A stretch of 64,000 bases of DNA from the NCBI RefSeq assembly GCF_900111295.1, contig NZ_FOGT01000004.1:281970-345969 (forward strand), read 5' to 3'. This document shows positions 1 through 9,248 of the stretch, in pieces; within the stretch, counting starts at the first letter, position 1; the number at the start of each line of letters is the position of its first letter. The notes beneath the pieces were generated by a model. That model had not been told where the DNA came from. It saw only the letters and a program-made list of their open reading frames with translations, and made no database searches. This DNA is from Salipaludibacillus aurantiacus. Its GTDB lineage: Bacteria; Bacillota; Bacilli; Bacillales; Salisediminibacteriaceae. Both the position numbers and the translations under genes were made by a program.

Positions 1-2
1 CA

Positions 3-311
3 GCAAACGTGACTGGAGACGACGTGACTACGAATGGCTTTGGCACGGCTGAAGAAGGAAATACAGAGAATGGTGAAGGAACAAACATACTGTTTTTGGA
101 TCTAGGTCCACTTTTTCTTGACTTACTCGGCCTTGAATTAGATCTGTCTCAAATTGAATTAGACCTTTCTGCAGTTCCGGGTCCTGGTAACCTTCTAGGA
201 AATTTACTCAGTGCTGTAGCTGGACTGCTTGATGGCGACGGATTCTTATCAGGCGTAGTTCAAGATGTACTGGATCCTGTGCTTGATTCAATAAATGACT
301 TGCTTGGATAA
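3..311 (+). CDS. C-terminal part of an Leu/Asp-rich hypothetical protein (5' truncated)
   Basis: The reading frame is open to the left edge of the window, so only the C-terminal ~103 residues are seen; the GTG at 9 has no ribosome binding site and is probably internal. After an acidic Gly/Asn/Thr-rich stretch come amphipathic segments alternating Leu/Ile with Asp (LFLDLGPLFLDLLGLELDLS and similar), then Gly/Leu/Val-rich helices. I do not recognise the family. The composition suits a secreted or surface protein of a salt-adapted Bacillus, but that is inference. It ends just before a strong terminator. Confidence 0.55.
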   Translation, partial: ANVTGDDVTTNGFGTAEEGNTENGEGTNILFLDLGPLFLDLLGLELDLSQIELDLSAVPGPGNLLGNLLSAVAGLLDGDGFLSGVVQDVLDPVLDSINDLLG

Positions 312-330
312 TCACATTAAAATATAGTTT

Positions 331-360
331 AACCCCCCTGCGCCAGGGGGGTTATTTTAG
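331..360 (+). terminator. Rho-independent terminator
   Basis: Perfect GC-rich inverted repeat (AACCCCCCTG / CAGGGGGGTT, 3-base loop) followed by a T-rich run, 20 bases after the stop codon of the first gene. Confidence 0.85.
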
Positions 361-428
361 GTCATAGAGTTAAATTTAAGGTGGTAGAAAGATTATGCAA
401 AATAACTTTCTCCATTTTTGAATAACTC

Positions 429-1562
429 TTAAATTAACTCGCCATTTACATCTACTTTTGCTGACCGCTTTTTAAAGTCAGCCCCTTTATAGTAGGCATC
501 TTTTACAAGGAGGTTAGGACCGAGGCACTCAGCTGCAGGACAGTGGCAGTCAACTGTTTTAGCAAGGTCTGTCTGCTGCCATTTTTCAAACGCGTCTGTC
601 AGGGACTGGTCGTGTAAAGTTCCGAGAGAGCCGGCATCGGTGAAGTCAGTTACATGAATACTTCCATCAAAAATATTGACGTTTAACCTTGACCTGCCGT
701 CAGGGTCATTTCTCACGGAGACATTTTCAGTGCTGTAAAGACAGGAAAGCAATTCCACATCTTTTTGGTTATCATTGCAAGGATAAAAGGGCAGCGTTCC
801 AAACAGCATCCACATGTCTTTATTTCGGTAGTCCAGCAGCCTGTGAATCCCTTCCCTGATTTCATCTAAACTCGCAACAGACAGGTTTGAAGCAAAATTA
901 CTTGGATACATCGGGTGCACTTCGTGGCGTTGGCAACCCATTTCCACAATTTGGTCATGAATCTTTTCCAGATGGGGCAAGGTTCGTTTGTTGAGCATTG
1001 TTTCTGCTGAAATGATGACACCTTCCCTTGAGAGAATTTTGCTGTTTTCTATCATAGTATTAAAATAAGCCTGGCGCTGTTTTTCGTTCGGTTTTCTGTC
1101 CATAACAGCAAAGCCTATTTCTGTAAAATCATTTATATTGCCGTAATTGTGGGAGATGTGTAAAACATCGAGATAAGGCACAATCAGCTTATACCGTTCC
1201 AGCGGCATAGTGAGATTAGAGTTTATCTGAGTCCTGGCCCCACGTTCATGAGCGTATTTCAGGAGAGGGACGACATACTCTTTTACTGACTTCATAGACA
1301 GCATCGGCTCTCCGCCTGTAATGCTTAACGCTCTCAGCCGGGGTATTTCATCAAGTTTATCAATAAACAACTGGAGAGGAAGAGGGTCAGGGTCTTTTGT
1401 CTGTAAGGAATACCCGACTGCACAGTGTTCACAGCGCATATTACATAAATTAGTTGTCGTAAATTCAATATTTGTTAACTGGGGTTTCCCATATTCTTTT
1501 ATATCAAGATAAGCCTCCCATGGGTCATATGAAGGCCTAATTTTTTCTTTTGAAAGATTCAT
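429..1562 (-). CDS. yfkAB: Radical SAM/CxCxxxxC motif protein YfkAB
   Basis: Radical SAM enzyme of the YfkAB family; substrate unknown. From the ATG at 1562 (377 aa) the [4Fe-4S]-binding motif is C40-x3-C44-x2-C47, followed by the GGEP motif at about 83-86. Near the C-terminus C339-x-C341-x4-C346 is the CxCxxxxC motif that gives the family its name and may bind an auxiliary cluster. A GTG at 1574 in the same frame is possible, but the AAAGGAG ribosome binding site nearly abuts it, so the ATG four codons later is preferred. B. subtilis has yfkA and yfkB near pdaA (yfjS) and yfjP/yfjO, as here. Monocistronic and divergent from the next gene. Confidence 0.9.
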   Translation of the reverse strand: MNLSKEKIRPSYDPWEAYLDIKEYGKPQLTNIEFTTTNLCNMRCEHCAVGYSLQTKDPDPLPLQLFIDKLDEIPRLRALSITGGEPMLSMKSVKEYVVPLLKYAHERGARTQINSNLTMPLERYKLIVPYLDVLHISHNYGNINDFTEIGFAVMDRKPNEKQRQAYFNTMIENSKILSREGVIISAETMLNKRTLPHLEKIHDQIVEMGCQRHEVHPMYPSNFASNLSVASLDEIREGIHRLLDYRNKDMWMLFGTLPFYPCNDNQKDVELLSCLYSTENVSVRNDPDGRSRLNVNIFDGSIHVTDFTDAGSLGTLHDQSLTDAFEKWQQTDLAKTVDCHCPAAECLGPNLLVKDAYYKGADFKKRSAKVDVNGELI

Positions 1563-1756
1563 TGTGTTAAACACTCCTTTTAGCGGTTCCGCAAAAAAAC
1601 CAGCCGGTTAATAATATTACATGACTTCATGGAAAATAGGAACAGGTGAAACAAAAAACGGACCGGGACTGGCGATTGACCTTGATGTTGAATCTGTTAC
1701 AATATGTTCTGGACATTATATTAAATTATAAAAGAACTAGAGAGAGGAGTACCGAC

Positions 1757-1942
1757 ATGGCAGATGTGGAACCTGGCAAACAGACGAAATTAGATGCCCT
1801 TCATCAACGGATGGAAAATCTCGTGGAGATATTAGATTCACTAGATCCTGAAAAAACAGGAATTGAAGACATCGACCGGATTATAGCAATGCTTGATGAC
1901 CTTGAAAAACAATGTCAGCAATACAGGCAGCAAGGCGAATAA
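1757..1942 (+). CDS. SE1561 family small protein
   Basis: A 61-residue acidic helical protein with the pattern LDSLDPEKTGIEDIDRIIAMLDDLE, which I recognise as the small SE1561 family of Firmicutes (no known function). The frame is open upstream to 1646, but the GAGAGGAG ribosome binding site directly before the ATG at 1757 marks the real start. It is followed at once by a terminator, so it is its own unit. Confidence 0.75.
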   Translation: MADVEPGKQTKLDALHQRMENLVEILDSLDPEKTGIEDIDRIIAMLDDLEKQCQQYRQQGE

Positions 1943-1948
1943 TATACA

Positions 1949-1979
1949 AAAAATGGGGGGGGTGTCCCCCATTTTTTTA
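1949..1979 (+). terminator. Rho-independent terminator
   Basis: AAAAAATGGGGG / CCCCCATTTTTTT hairpin with terminal T run right after the SE1561-type gene. Confidence 0.85.
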
Positions 1980-2165
1980 CATTTCACTAAAATACATAAT
2001 TTTTTATATTTTTATTTTGGGGCTCGAAATATATGCAGGACAGGGGTTTTTATATTTTAAGATAGTTAAAAAAATTCAGAAACATTATAAATGCTTAATT
2101 ATAGAGTAATAAACTGTTATAATCCAATAGGATAATATTTTCAAAATATGAAAGGGGTAGAAAAA

Positions 2166-3071
2166 ATGAGAGCTATTTCTAAGGTGTTTATCTTCGGAGC
2201 TCTTTCACTTGCTCTGGCAGCTTGTGGCGGAAATGAAGATAACGGAAATAATAATTTAAATGGGAACAACACTAATAATGAAAACAATAACGTGGAAGAA
2301 AACAACAACAATGAGGTTAATAACAACGAAGAAGATAACAATATGAATGCTGAAAACAATAATGACGAAAGTATTGAAGACAATGCTTCTGTTGAGGAAG
2401 ACGGAGATGCTGAAACCGCCGAACTTCCTGTTACTGTCGACCAGGATGCTGATGAAAATGAGCTTGTTTTTGAAATGGATGGAGAAGAGTACAGCCGCAC
2501 AGCGGAAGTGTATGAAACAGATTTCGGTAAAGAAGTTAAGATTTTAGAGGGAATGGAAGCAGACTACGAAGAGCTTGGCAATCAGATTAAAGCTGATTTC
2601 ACAGTCGAAGATGAAAGCCACGAGATGTACGGGCTGACTTTCACGGTGCATGAAGCATTCAGCTACAATGGAGATGAGATCATGGTACAGGACGTTGATG
2701 TGGACCGTACGATGACGCTCGAATCTTCAGTTATAGAAAATGCAGGCCATGTGGAAAACTTTAACGCCTATAAAGTTGAAGATGATGAGGCAACTCCTTT
2801 TCATTTCTATTTTGAAGTTGAAGGTGATGCCAGCCAGCCAGGACAATGGTCGGAAGCTGTCAGAGGGAATGATTACAAACAGTATAATTTCTACGAAGTG
2901 GTAGAAGAAGGACGTTATATTGTCACTATTCAATTCCCGTCAGAGGTAGACGAAGAATTTGAAGCGACCGCCATAGCAATGGCTCTTTCTTACGGACCGG
3001 AAGGAACAACTGCTGATTTGTCTGAGGAAGAAGTTGAAGAAGAAGAGGCAGAAGGCGAAGGCAACGAATAA
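2166..3071 (+). CDS. Acidic, Asn-rich lipoprotein of unknown function
   Basis: 301 residues from the ATG at 2166, chosen over 2148 because AAAGGGG lies 8 bases before it. The N-terminus is a lipoprotein signal peptide (lipobox L-A-A-C, Cys20). Residues ~21-85 are a low-complexity Asn/Glu/Asp linker, typical of a tether between membrane and domain. The rest (~90-290) is a soluble, strongly acidic domain with alternating beta-type segments and no catalytic motif I recognise. It ends in a Glu-rich tail. Likely exposed at the outer face of the membrane in a salt-adapted cell. Single gene between two terminators. Confidence 0.75.
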   Translation: MRAISKVFIFGALSLALAACGGNEDNGNNNLNGNNTNNENNNVEENNNNEVNNNEEDNNMNAENNNDESIEDNASVEEDGDAETAELPVTVDQDADENELVFEMDGEEYSRTAEVYETDFGKEVKILEGMEADYEELGNQIKADFTVEDESHEMYGLTFTVHEAFSYNGDEIMVQDVDVDRTMTLESSVIENAGHVENFNAYKVEDDEATPFHFYFEVEGDASQPGQWSEAVRGNDYKQYNFYEVVEEGRYIVTIQFPSEVDEEFEATAIAMALSYGPEGTTADLSEEEVEEEEAEGEGNE

Positions 3072-3084
3072 TATATTAAACTGT

Positions 3085-3115
3085 AAGAGTGTTTCCGCCG
3101 CGGAAACACTCTTTT
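3085..3115 (+). terminator. Rho-independent terminator
   Basis: AAGAGTGTTTCCG / CGGAAACACTCTT hairpin followed by TTTT, just after the lipoprotein gene. Confidence 0.85.
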
Positions 3116-3529
3116 AAAATGAATCTAACTGGGGGGTCAGACCCCATATCTGGGGGACGGCCCCCTATATCTTTTTTCAGATTTGGATATTTTTAATTTA
3201 ATTTCTGAGAATCGCTTACCGGCGGACGCTTGCCTAAGGGTTTGCCCTCAACTAATATAACCGTCGCCAGAATGGATTTTCGGCCTGCGTTTCATCATTC
3301 TGGTGTCGCCGCCTTGTGCTCTTATCAGAGTGAGTTATCTTTATCCTGCATTGCACTGTCAGGTCATTGTGCTTTAACAGAGCCTAATATTTACTTGCCA
3401 GATTGAAGCGTCGGGCAGCCGCCCAGTTTTTGTAAACGTCCTTAATCTTGAAATTTATATAATTAAATCAGATAATATTAAGTGTGTATAAATGTTGTTG
3501 GCTGAAGGTAAGAGGAGGAAATAAAACTT
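3116..3529. other. Gene-free interval with short palindromes
   Basis: No coding sequence with a ribosome binding site is seen. It holds GGGGTCAGACCCC (3133-3145) and GGGGGACGGCCCCC (3152-3165), two GC palindromes, and an inverted repeat CCAGAATG ... CATTCTGG (about 3269-3303) inside GC-rich text with CGCTTGCC, reminiscent of a decayed copy of the dispersed palindromic repeats at 18.25 and 37.4 kb. The promoter of the next gene should lie in the AT-rich end. Confidence 0.4.
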
Positions 3530-4171
3530 ATGGTTACAGTGTATTTTATCCGGCACGGTCAGTCGGAAGCTAATCTTCAAGGGATCATTCAGGGGCATGC
3601 AGAGTTTCCGCTGTCTGAATTAGGAGAAAAACAAGCCTCTCTTGCAGGAGAATGGATGTCCAGCGTCCATCTGGATGCTATTTATACAAGTGATTTGCAA
3701 AGAGCACGGGTGACAGCGGAGGCGATTGCTAAGCATCATCCGTTAACTCCCCAGCCGTGGGAAATGATCAGGGAAGTAGGCCTGGGCCCGCTTGAGGGGA
3801 AAACCCGAAAGCAGATGTATGAAGAATTTCCTGAATTAAAGGCAGATGCCCTTCTTACTTCCGGGATTAAAGGGACAGAGACTGTCGATAAGATTACCCT
3901 TCGGTGCGGTTATGTGATAGAACAGCTTAACGCTGCCTATGAAAATAAAACGGTGGCTGTCGTGTCTCATGGAGGATTTATCAGTATTATGCTTATGTAC
4001 CTTATTGCAGGGGAAAACTGGCATTCGCTTCAAAGGCCATTTGTGATAGGAAATACGGGAATCACTAAAGCAGTGCTTGATAACGATGGCCCGCCTCAGC
4101 TTCATTTTACTAACCGGACAGATCATCTCGAAAAAGAAGGGAATTCTAAATCATCAACGGTTCTCTATTAA
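3530..4171 (+). CDS. Histidine phosphatase family protein
   Basis: Phosphoglycerate mutase-like (histidine acid phosphatase) fold of 213 residues. The phosphate pocket is visible: R8-H9-G10 (phospho-His9) with the usual QSEAN extension, R58 region (TSDLQRARVTAE), E82 as general acid in REVGLGPLEG, and H147 in SHGG. Small proteins of this kind in Bacilli are broad phosphatases (PhoE/YhfR type) or cofactor-phosphate hydrolases; the substrate cannot be told. GAGGAGG ribosome binding site 12 bases before the ATG. No operon partner. Confidence 0.88.
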   Translation: MVTVYFIRHGQSEANLQGIIQGHAEFPLSELGEKQASLAGEWMSSVHLDAIYTSDLQRARVTAEAIAKHHPLTPQPWEMIREVGLGPLEGKTRKQMYEEFPELKADALLTSGIKGTETVDKITLRCGYVIEQLNAAYENKTVAVVSHGGFISIMLMYLIAGENWHSLQRPFVIGNTGITKAVLDNDGPPQLHFTNRTDHLEKEGNSKSSTVLY

Positions 4172-4357
4172 ACAGTGTTAGCCAGTAAGCTCTGCCTGAG
4201 ATGCAGGGCTTTTTATTTTTGAAAAAAAGGAGCGGTCTATAATAGAAACTGACTATGATGCAAATGAAAATACCAGAATTTTTACCCGGACACTCAAATG
4301 TAAAGGCTTTCGTAGTATAATAGAGAAGATTCAAAAAATTGAAGGAGTGTCAACCGA

Positions 4358-5896
4358 ATGGAAAATCTTCGCAAAAGTATGTATGAATTAATCGTGGAAA
4401 CATCGACCAACTTGCCTCATGACGTCAGAAGGGCTATTCAGAAAGCTAAAGAAAAAGAGAATGAGGGGACTCGGGCAGCACTCTCGCTTGCTACTATAAC
4501 GGATAATATTGAAATGGCAGATACAAACGTCTCTCCAATCTGCCAGGATACAGGGATGCTTACATTTGAAGTGAAAGTTCCAGTCAATGTAAATCAGGTT
4601 GAAATGAAAAAAGACATCTATGAAGCAGTCAGACTGGCAACAAAAGACGGCAAGCTGCGGCCAAACTCTGTTGATTCTCTTACAGGTGAAAACAGTGGAG
4701 ACAACATTGGGCCTGGAACACCAATTATTCACTTTGAACAATGGGAAAAAGACTACATAGATATCCGTCTGATTATGAAAGGCGGAGGGTGTGAAAATAA
4801 AAATATTCAATACAGCCTGCCGGCAGAAATTGAAGGGCTGGGCCGCGCCGGACGGGACTTGGACGGCATAAGAAAATGTATTCTTCACTCTGTTTACCAG
4901 GCTCAGGGCCAGGGATGCAGCGCAGGGTTTTTAGGAGTAGGCATTGGCGGCGACCGCATTTCCAGTTATCAGCTTGCAAAAGAGCAGCTTTTCAGAGACG
5001 TGGATGATCTTAATGGAAATGAAAGACTTGCCGAACTGGAAGAGTATATTATGGAAAAAGCTAATACATTGGGGATTGGAACCATGGGTTTCGGCGGAGA
5101 AGCAACTCTTCTCGGCTGTAAAATCGGCTCTTCTAATCGTCTTCCAGCCAGTTTTTTCGTCTCTGTCGCTTATAACTGCTGGGCGTTCAGGCGTCTTGGC
5201 GTACACCTGAATGCTGAAACAGGAGCGATCCAGTCCTGGCTTTACAAAGATGGTGAAAAAGTGACTTTCCAGCCTGAGGAAGCGCCTGAGTCTCAGGAGG
5301 ATAAGAATGAAGCGAAAGAAGTTGTATTGGAAGCTCCTGTCACTGAAGAGCAAATAAGGGAATTAAAAGTGGGCGATGTCGTCATTATAAATGGAATGCT
5401 TCATACCGGCAGAGACGCCATCCACCACCATTTAATGGAAAATGAGGCGCCGATAGATTTGGACGGCCAAATTATTTACCACTGCGGACCTGTCATGCTG
5501 AAAGACGAAGCTGGAAACTGGTCTGTAAAAGCTGCCGGGCCTACGACAAGTATTCGAGAAGAGCCTTACCAGGGAGACATTATGAAAAAATTCGGGATAA
5601 GAGCAGTAATCGGTAAAGGCGGTATGGGACCAAAAACTCTTCAAGCGCTTGAGGAGCACGGAGGTGTTTACTTAAACGCCATAGGCGGAGCAGCCCAGTA
5701 TTATGCTGACTGTATAAAAAGCGTTGAAGGAGTCGACCTCATGGAATTTGGCATCCCTGAAGCGATGTGGCACTTAAAGGTGGAAGGTTTTGCAGCGATC
5801 GTGACCATGGATGCCCATGGAAACAGCCTTCATAAAGATGTAGATAAAACGTCACTTGAGCGGCTTTCCCAATATAAAGAAAAAGTATTTGTTTAA
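4358..5896 (+). CDS. fumA: Class I (iron-sulfur) fumarate hydratase
   Basis: 512-residue single-chain class I fumarase that interconverts fumarate and malate in the TCA cycle with an oxygen-sensitive [4Fe-4S] cluster. The alpha half (about 1-290) has C62 in ICQDTG, the GGGCENKN segment, a second cluster-type cysteine in GQGCSAGF and another in SVAYNCWAFRR; these are the cluster-ligand candidates. The beta half (about 325-512) begins at VGDVVIINGMLHTGRDA and has GPTTSIRE and GKGGMGPKT. A Glu-rich linker joins the two. This type occurs in Geobacillus and many alkaliphilic bacilli in place of, or beside, class II FumC. GAAGGAG precedes the ATG; monocistronic. Confidence 0.88.
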   Translation: MENLRKSMYELIVETSTNLPHDVRRAIQKAKEKENEGTRAALSLATITDNIEMADTNVSPICQDTGMLTFEVKVPVNVNQVEMKKDIYEAVRLATKDGKLRPNSVDSLTGENSGDNIGPGTPIIHFEQWEKDYIDIRLIMKGGGCENKNIQYSLPAEIEGLGRAGRDLDGIRKCILHSVYQAQGQGCSAGFLGVGIGGDRISSYQLAKEQLFRDVDDLNGNERLAELEEYIMEKANTLGIGTMGFGGEATLLGCKIGSSNRLPASFFVSVAYNCWAFRRLGVHLNAETGAIQSWLYKDGEKVTFQPEEAPESQEDKNEAKEVVLEAPVTEEQIRELKVGDVVIINGMLHTGRDAIHHHLMENEAPIDLDGQIIYHCGPVMLKDEAGNWSVKAAGPTTSIREEPYQGDIMKKFGIRAVIGKGGMGPKTLQALEEHGGVYLNAIGGAAQYYADCIKSVEGVDLMEFGIPEAMWHLKVEGFAAIVTMDAHGNSLHKDVDKTSLERLSQYKEKVFV

Positions 5897-6058
5897 TACT
5901 CACACAAGGATTCGCTGAGACAGGCGGGTCCTTTTATTTATTAATGCAAGTTTTCCACCAGTTATATTTAGTAAAAAATGTATTTTTAACCTTGTTTTGC
6001 CTCTTAATCTCAGGTAATCTTTTAACAAGAGGTAAACAGGGGAGGGGATGAACAAGCA

Positions 6059-6787
6059 ATGAAGAAGATCATGCTTTATGCCATTCCAGCAGTGTTGCTT
6101 ATTGTCACAGCGCTGATTTACAGTATTGTGGAGTTTCCTCAATTGGCAAGTTCCGAGGATAAGGAAGCAGCTGAAAATGCCGAAATGGAAAGTGATAGAG
6201 CGACAGAGGAAAATAAAAAGGATAATGATAATAATTCAGGGGATCAGGAGAGTTCGAACGGGACAAGCTCTGAAAACAATGAGGGGAGCGGGGCTGAACG
6301 TATATTCTTTATGTCCGATACGTATTTTTATATTGATCGGAGTGAACATGAGGATGCGATTAACTACAAGGAAGGAAAAAAAGAAGAAGCAAAGGAAATA
6401 ATCGGTGAGCTTCATGAAATAATGAACAACCTTGTTGGATTCGGGAAAGTTGAAGTAATTAACTTTCACAGCTTAAGAAATGATAAGTATTTTGACACTG
6501 ATGCTTTTCATGACCGGTTATCTGCTCTTCAGGAAGATTTACTCGCAGAGTCGAGAGCTTTATATGATATAAGAAATTTACAAAACTTTTATATGATGGG
6601 CTCCAGCTATGAAACAGAGGACAGGATGGCCCTCCGGTATGCACACCGAATTATTCATGACCTTGATATTTATGTTAATGGTGACGGGGAAAAAGACGAG
6701 CGGCGTATCTGGGGAGTCACTGAAGCTTATGGAAATGATAGCGATATCGATAAAATGTATGATTACATTAGAAATTATGGAGAGTAA
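6059..6787 (+). CDS. Membrane-anchored acidic hypothetical protein
   Basis: 242 residues. One N-terminal hydrophobic segment (about 5-24) acts as signal anchor, then a ~55-residue low-complexity linker rich in Glu, Asn and Ser, then an extracytoplasmic domain (about 80-242) rich in charged helices. No family recognised. The ribosome binding site GGGGAGGGG lies 12 bases upstream, and between them is a five-codon ATG...TGA mini-frame whose stop lies at the real start, possibly a chance event. Confidence 0.65.
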   Translation: MKKIMLYAIPAVLLIVTALIYSIVEFPQLASSEDKEAAENAEMESDRATEENKKDNDNNSGDQESSNGTSSENNEGSGAERIFFMSDTYFYIDRSEHEDAINYKEGKKEEAKEIIGELHEIMNNLVGFGKVEVINFHSLRNDKYFDTDAFHDRLSALQEDLLAESRALYDIRNLQNFYMMGSSYETEDRMALRYAHRIIHDLDIYVNGDGEKDERRIWGVTEAYGNDSDIDKMYDYIRNYGE

Positions 6788-6833
6788 ACAGGTTTAACCA
6801 TGCGTTTTTAATAACCAAACTGCCAGCATGAAA

Positions 6834-6873
6834 AGAGGGGTTCAAAAGTTTAACTTTTGAAGCCCTTTTTTTG
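6834..6873 (+). terminator. Rho-independent terminator
   Basis: GGGGTTCAAAAG / CTTTTGAAGCCC hairpin followed by seven Ts, after the preceding hypothetical gene. Confidence 0.85.
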
Positions 6874-7027
6874 TGCTTCCATTGCCAGTTCTTATTAAGA
6901 GTCCTCTTAAAAGAAAAAGATAAATATAGTTATGAATAAATGTTTTCCGCTCTCGCTGATTTGTATGTATGAAAAAGTTATTTGTACAAAAAATAACTTT
7001 AAGTAAAAGAAAGCGAGGGCATCGTTC

Positions 7028-7822
7028 ATGAAACAAGTGACTTTAACATTATTATTAGTGATTTGTGTAAGTTTATTTCCTCAAGATACAGCGAGTGCTG
7101 AAGCGTTAAGCAATAAAGAGCATAACTGGAGCTTTAACCCTGCACAAAATAACCAGCCGGCAACAACTGAACCGCTTTATGAGGAGTTAATTGAGAAATA
7201 CGGCGGTCTTTATATCGGGGATACAAGAGAAAAAGAGCTGTATTTAACGTTTGATAACGGGTACGAGAACGGATATACAGGTGAGATTTTAGATGTATTG
7301 AAAGAAAAAGAGGTTCCGGCAGCTTTTTTTATTACAGGCCACTATTTAAAAGAAGAATCAGATCTCATTGACCGAATGGTGAATGAAGGGCATACGATTG
7401 GAAATCACTCTTACCATCATCCGAGTCTGCCGGCAGTTTCAGACGAGCGGCTGGAAAGGGAAATCCGGTCACTTGAAGAAGAATATGAAAAAGCGACAGG
7501 ACGGACAGATATGATGTACCTTCGCCCGCCAAGAGGCACCTTTAGTGAGCGTACTCTAGCCAAAACAGCAGAAATGGGATATGTGAATGTATTTTGGTCA
7601 CTCGCATACAAAGACTGGGAAACGGACAAACAAAAAGGAGCAGACTACGCTTATGAAAAAATCATGAAACGGGTACACCCGGGAGCTGTGATGCTGCTTC
7701 ACAGTGTTTCAAGCGATAATGCCAAAGCTTTACCGAAAGTTATTGACGATTTAAAAGCTGAGGGATATACATTCAAAAGCCTGGATGAGTGGCGGCTGAA
7801 GCAGGAAGAATTCTTTCAATAA
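7028..7822 (+). CDS. pdaA: Peptidoglycan muramic-acid deacetylase PdaA (spore cortex)
   Basis: Polysaccharide deacetylase (NodB/CE4) of 264 residues, the length of B. subtilis PdaA, which de-N-acetylates muramic acid as a step to muramic delta-lactam in the spore cortex needed for germination. Signal peptide about 1-24 (cut after TASA). CE4 motifs: TFDNGYE with D76, the metal pair H127/H131 in GNHSYHH, RPPRG at 166-170, and LLHSVS near 222. The NGYE variant of motif 1 is typical of PdaA rather than generic NodB proteins. pdaA (yfjS) lies near yfjP/yfjO in B. subtilis, as here. Own terminator. Confidence 0.93.
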   Translation: MKQVTLTLLLVICVSLFPQDTASAEALSNKEHNWSFNPAQNNQPATTEPLYEELIEKYGGLYIGDTREKELYLTFDNGYENGYTGEILDVLKEKEVPAAFFITGHYLKEESDLIDRMVNEGHTIGNHSYHHPSLPAVSDERLEREIRSLEEEYEKATGRTDMMYLRPPRGTFSERTLAKTAEMGYVNVFWSLAYKDWETDKQKGADYAYEKIMKRVHPGAVMLLHSVSSDNAKALPKVIDDLKAEGYTFKSLDEWRLKQEEFFQ

Positions 7823-7825
7823 ACT

Positions 7826-7868
7826 GGAAAGAGCTGGGGGGACAGACCCCCCAGCTCTTTCCAATTTT
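7826..7868 (+). terminator. Bidirectional terminator between pdaA and the GAF gene
   Basis: 15-bp perfect stem GGAAAGAGCTGGGGG / CCCCCAGCTCTTTCC with a GACAGA-type loop, followed by AATTTTAA. It lies between convergent genes and could serve both. Confidence 0.85.
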
Positions 7869-8232
7869 AATGGGCAAGGCTTAGTTCGCCTAACGCCTGA
7901 GCAATTGTTTCCAATGTTGAAACATCGGTTACGTCAAAAGCGATGGCTTCTTTGCTTCGTACGACCATAATTCCAACGGCTTCGTTTGAAGAGTTTTTTA
8001 AAGGAAATTTTAATTCCCCGTTTGCTTCCCATTCAAGATGGTCTTCCAGGTTAGATGCTGCCACAAGGCGCATTTCTTCCTGTCTTTCAAAGTAGTAAAT
8101 TCCGACCCAGTCAATATAGGGCACATCCTCTTTTAATGATTCCGCAGTCGTTTGCAAAACCTCAGGAAGTTCTTTTCTCTTATATACTTTGGACATAATT
8201 TTCAAGGAAGCAATATCTGTAGCAATAGACAT
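7867..8232 (-). CDS. Short GAF-domain protein
   Basis: 121 residues forming most of one GAF fold (PYIDWVGIYYF, RLVAASNLEDHLEW, LKFPLKNSSNEAVGIMVV). The sequence resembles the GAF family that includes free methionine-(R)-sulfoxide reductase, but it has no cysteine, so it cannot be that enzyme and more likely binds a small ligand or is a structural remnant. Ribosome binding site GGAGAG before the ATG. Ends against the shared terminator with pdaA. Confidence 0.75.
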   Translation of the reverse strand: MSIATDIASLKIMSKVYKRKELPEVLQTTAESLKEDVPYIDWVGIYYFERQEEMRLVAASNLEDHLEWEANGELKFPLKNSSNEAVGIMVVRSKEAIAFDVTDVSTLETIAQALGELSLAH

Positions 8233-8360
8233 GTCAATCTCTCCTTACTGAATATCAAGTTCACTGCTATTTTAACAGACACAAAGCAGGGAGAGGCATT
8301 CCAAGTTAAGGAAACCTATGAAATATGATATGATTTGAAGGGAAGAAAGGCGGTGTCCCA

Positions 8361-9233
8361 ATGGATAAGAAGATTAGGCCTAGTGGTCCATACAATTTTA
8401 GCCAGGCATTAAAAAGGCTGTCAATGGACCCTTTATTACACATAGATATGCAGAATGAAGAAATACGCATCCCCCTCTGGATAAAAGGTTATCCGGTGGT
8501 TGCTCATATGAAGCAGACTGGCACCTTTGAAGAGCCGTGTTTTCATATAAAGGCAGGAACCCACTCTTCAGTGACTGCTGACGAAATCGTTGACCAGCTG
8601 TCTCACCTTTTCCACTGGCATATTCCATTGGAGGAAATAGCCGATTTTTTCAGAGATAAAGAATTAAACAGGCTGTTTGACCAGTTTCGCGGAACACCTT
8701 TTGTCTGCGACTTTCAACTTTACGGCTGTTTAATGAAACTCATTATTCATCAGCAATTAAACATGGCATTTGCTTTTACACTTTCATCACGATTTGTAAA
8801 AACTTTCGGTTTTGATGAAGACGGCGTATGGTTTTATCCGACACCTGAAACTGTCAGCCGGCTTCATCCGGATCAACTGAAGGAATTACAGTTCAGCCAG
8901 CGAAAAGCCGAATATGTGATAGATACATCTAAACTTCTTGCAGAAGGGAACCTTAACTTGGAAGAAGTGGCTTTAATGCCGGATGAAGAGGTTATTAAAT
9001 CGCTTGTAAAAATCCGCGGTATTGGCCCCTGGACAGCAGAAAATTTCCTTATGTTCGGATTAGGCAGGATGGATCTTTTTCCGGTCCAGGATATTGGCAT
9101 TCAAAATGCCATGAAAAAGTATTACAATTGGGAAGCGAAACCCACACATGCGGTGATGCTTGAAAAGTCAAAGGAATGGAAACCATATAGAACATATGCG
9201 ACACTTTACTTGTGGGAAAGTATTGAAACATAA
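8361..9233 (+). CDS. yfjP: DNA-3-methyladenine glycosylase 2 family protein (YfjP-like)
   Basis: Base-excision repair glycosylase of the AlkA/HhH-GPD superfamily, 290 residues. The helix-hairpin-helix is KIRGIGPWTAENF (about 213-225) and the catalytic Asp is in PVQDIG (about 237). HQQLNMAFAFTLSSRF is the family's helix after the N-terminal domain. It should remove alkylated purines from DNA. Fifteen bases separate it from the rRNA methyltransferase gene, the same pair (yfjP-yfjO) as in B. subtilis, so the two are probably co-transcribed. Confidence 0.9.
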   Translation: MDKKIRPSGPYNFSQALKRLSMDPLLHIDMQNEEIRIPLWIKGYPVVAHMKQTGTFEEPCFHIKAGTHSSVTADEIVDQLSHLFHWHIPLEEIADFFRDKELNRLFDQFRGTPFVCDFQLYGCLMKLIIHQQLNMAFAFTLSSRFVKTFGFDEDGVWFYPTPETVSRLHPDQLKELQFSQRKAEYVIDTSKLLAEGNLNLEEVALMPDEEVIKSLVKIRGIGPWTAENFLMFGLGRMDLFPVQDIGIQNAMKKYYNWEAKPTHAVMLEKSKEWKPYRTYATLYLWESIET

Positions 9234-9248
9234 ATTGAGGTGTAACGA

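Noticed and set aside
2141..2500. Minus-strand Ser/Leu-rich frame
   Set aside because: Shadow of the low-complexity Asn/Glu coding region of the lipoprotein gene; no ribosome binding site.
7867..8232. Free methionine sulfoxide reductase
   Set aside because: The GAF fold fits but none of the required cysteines is present.
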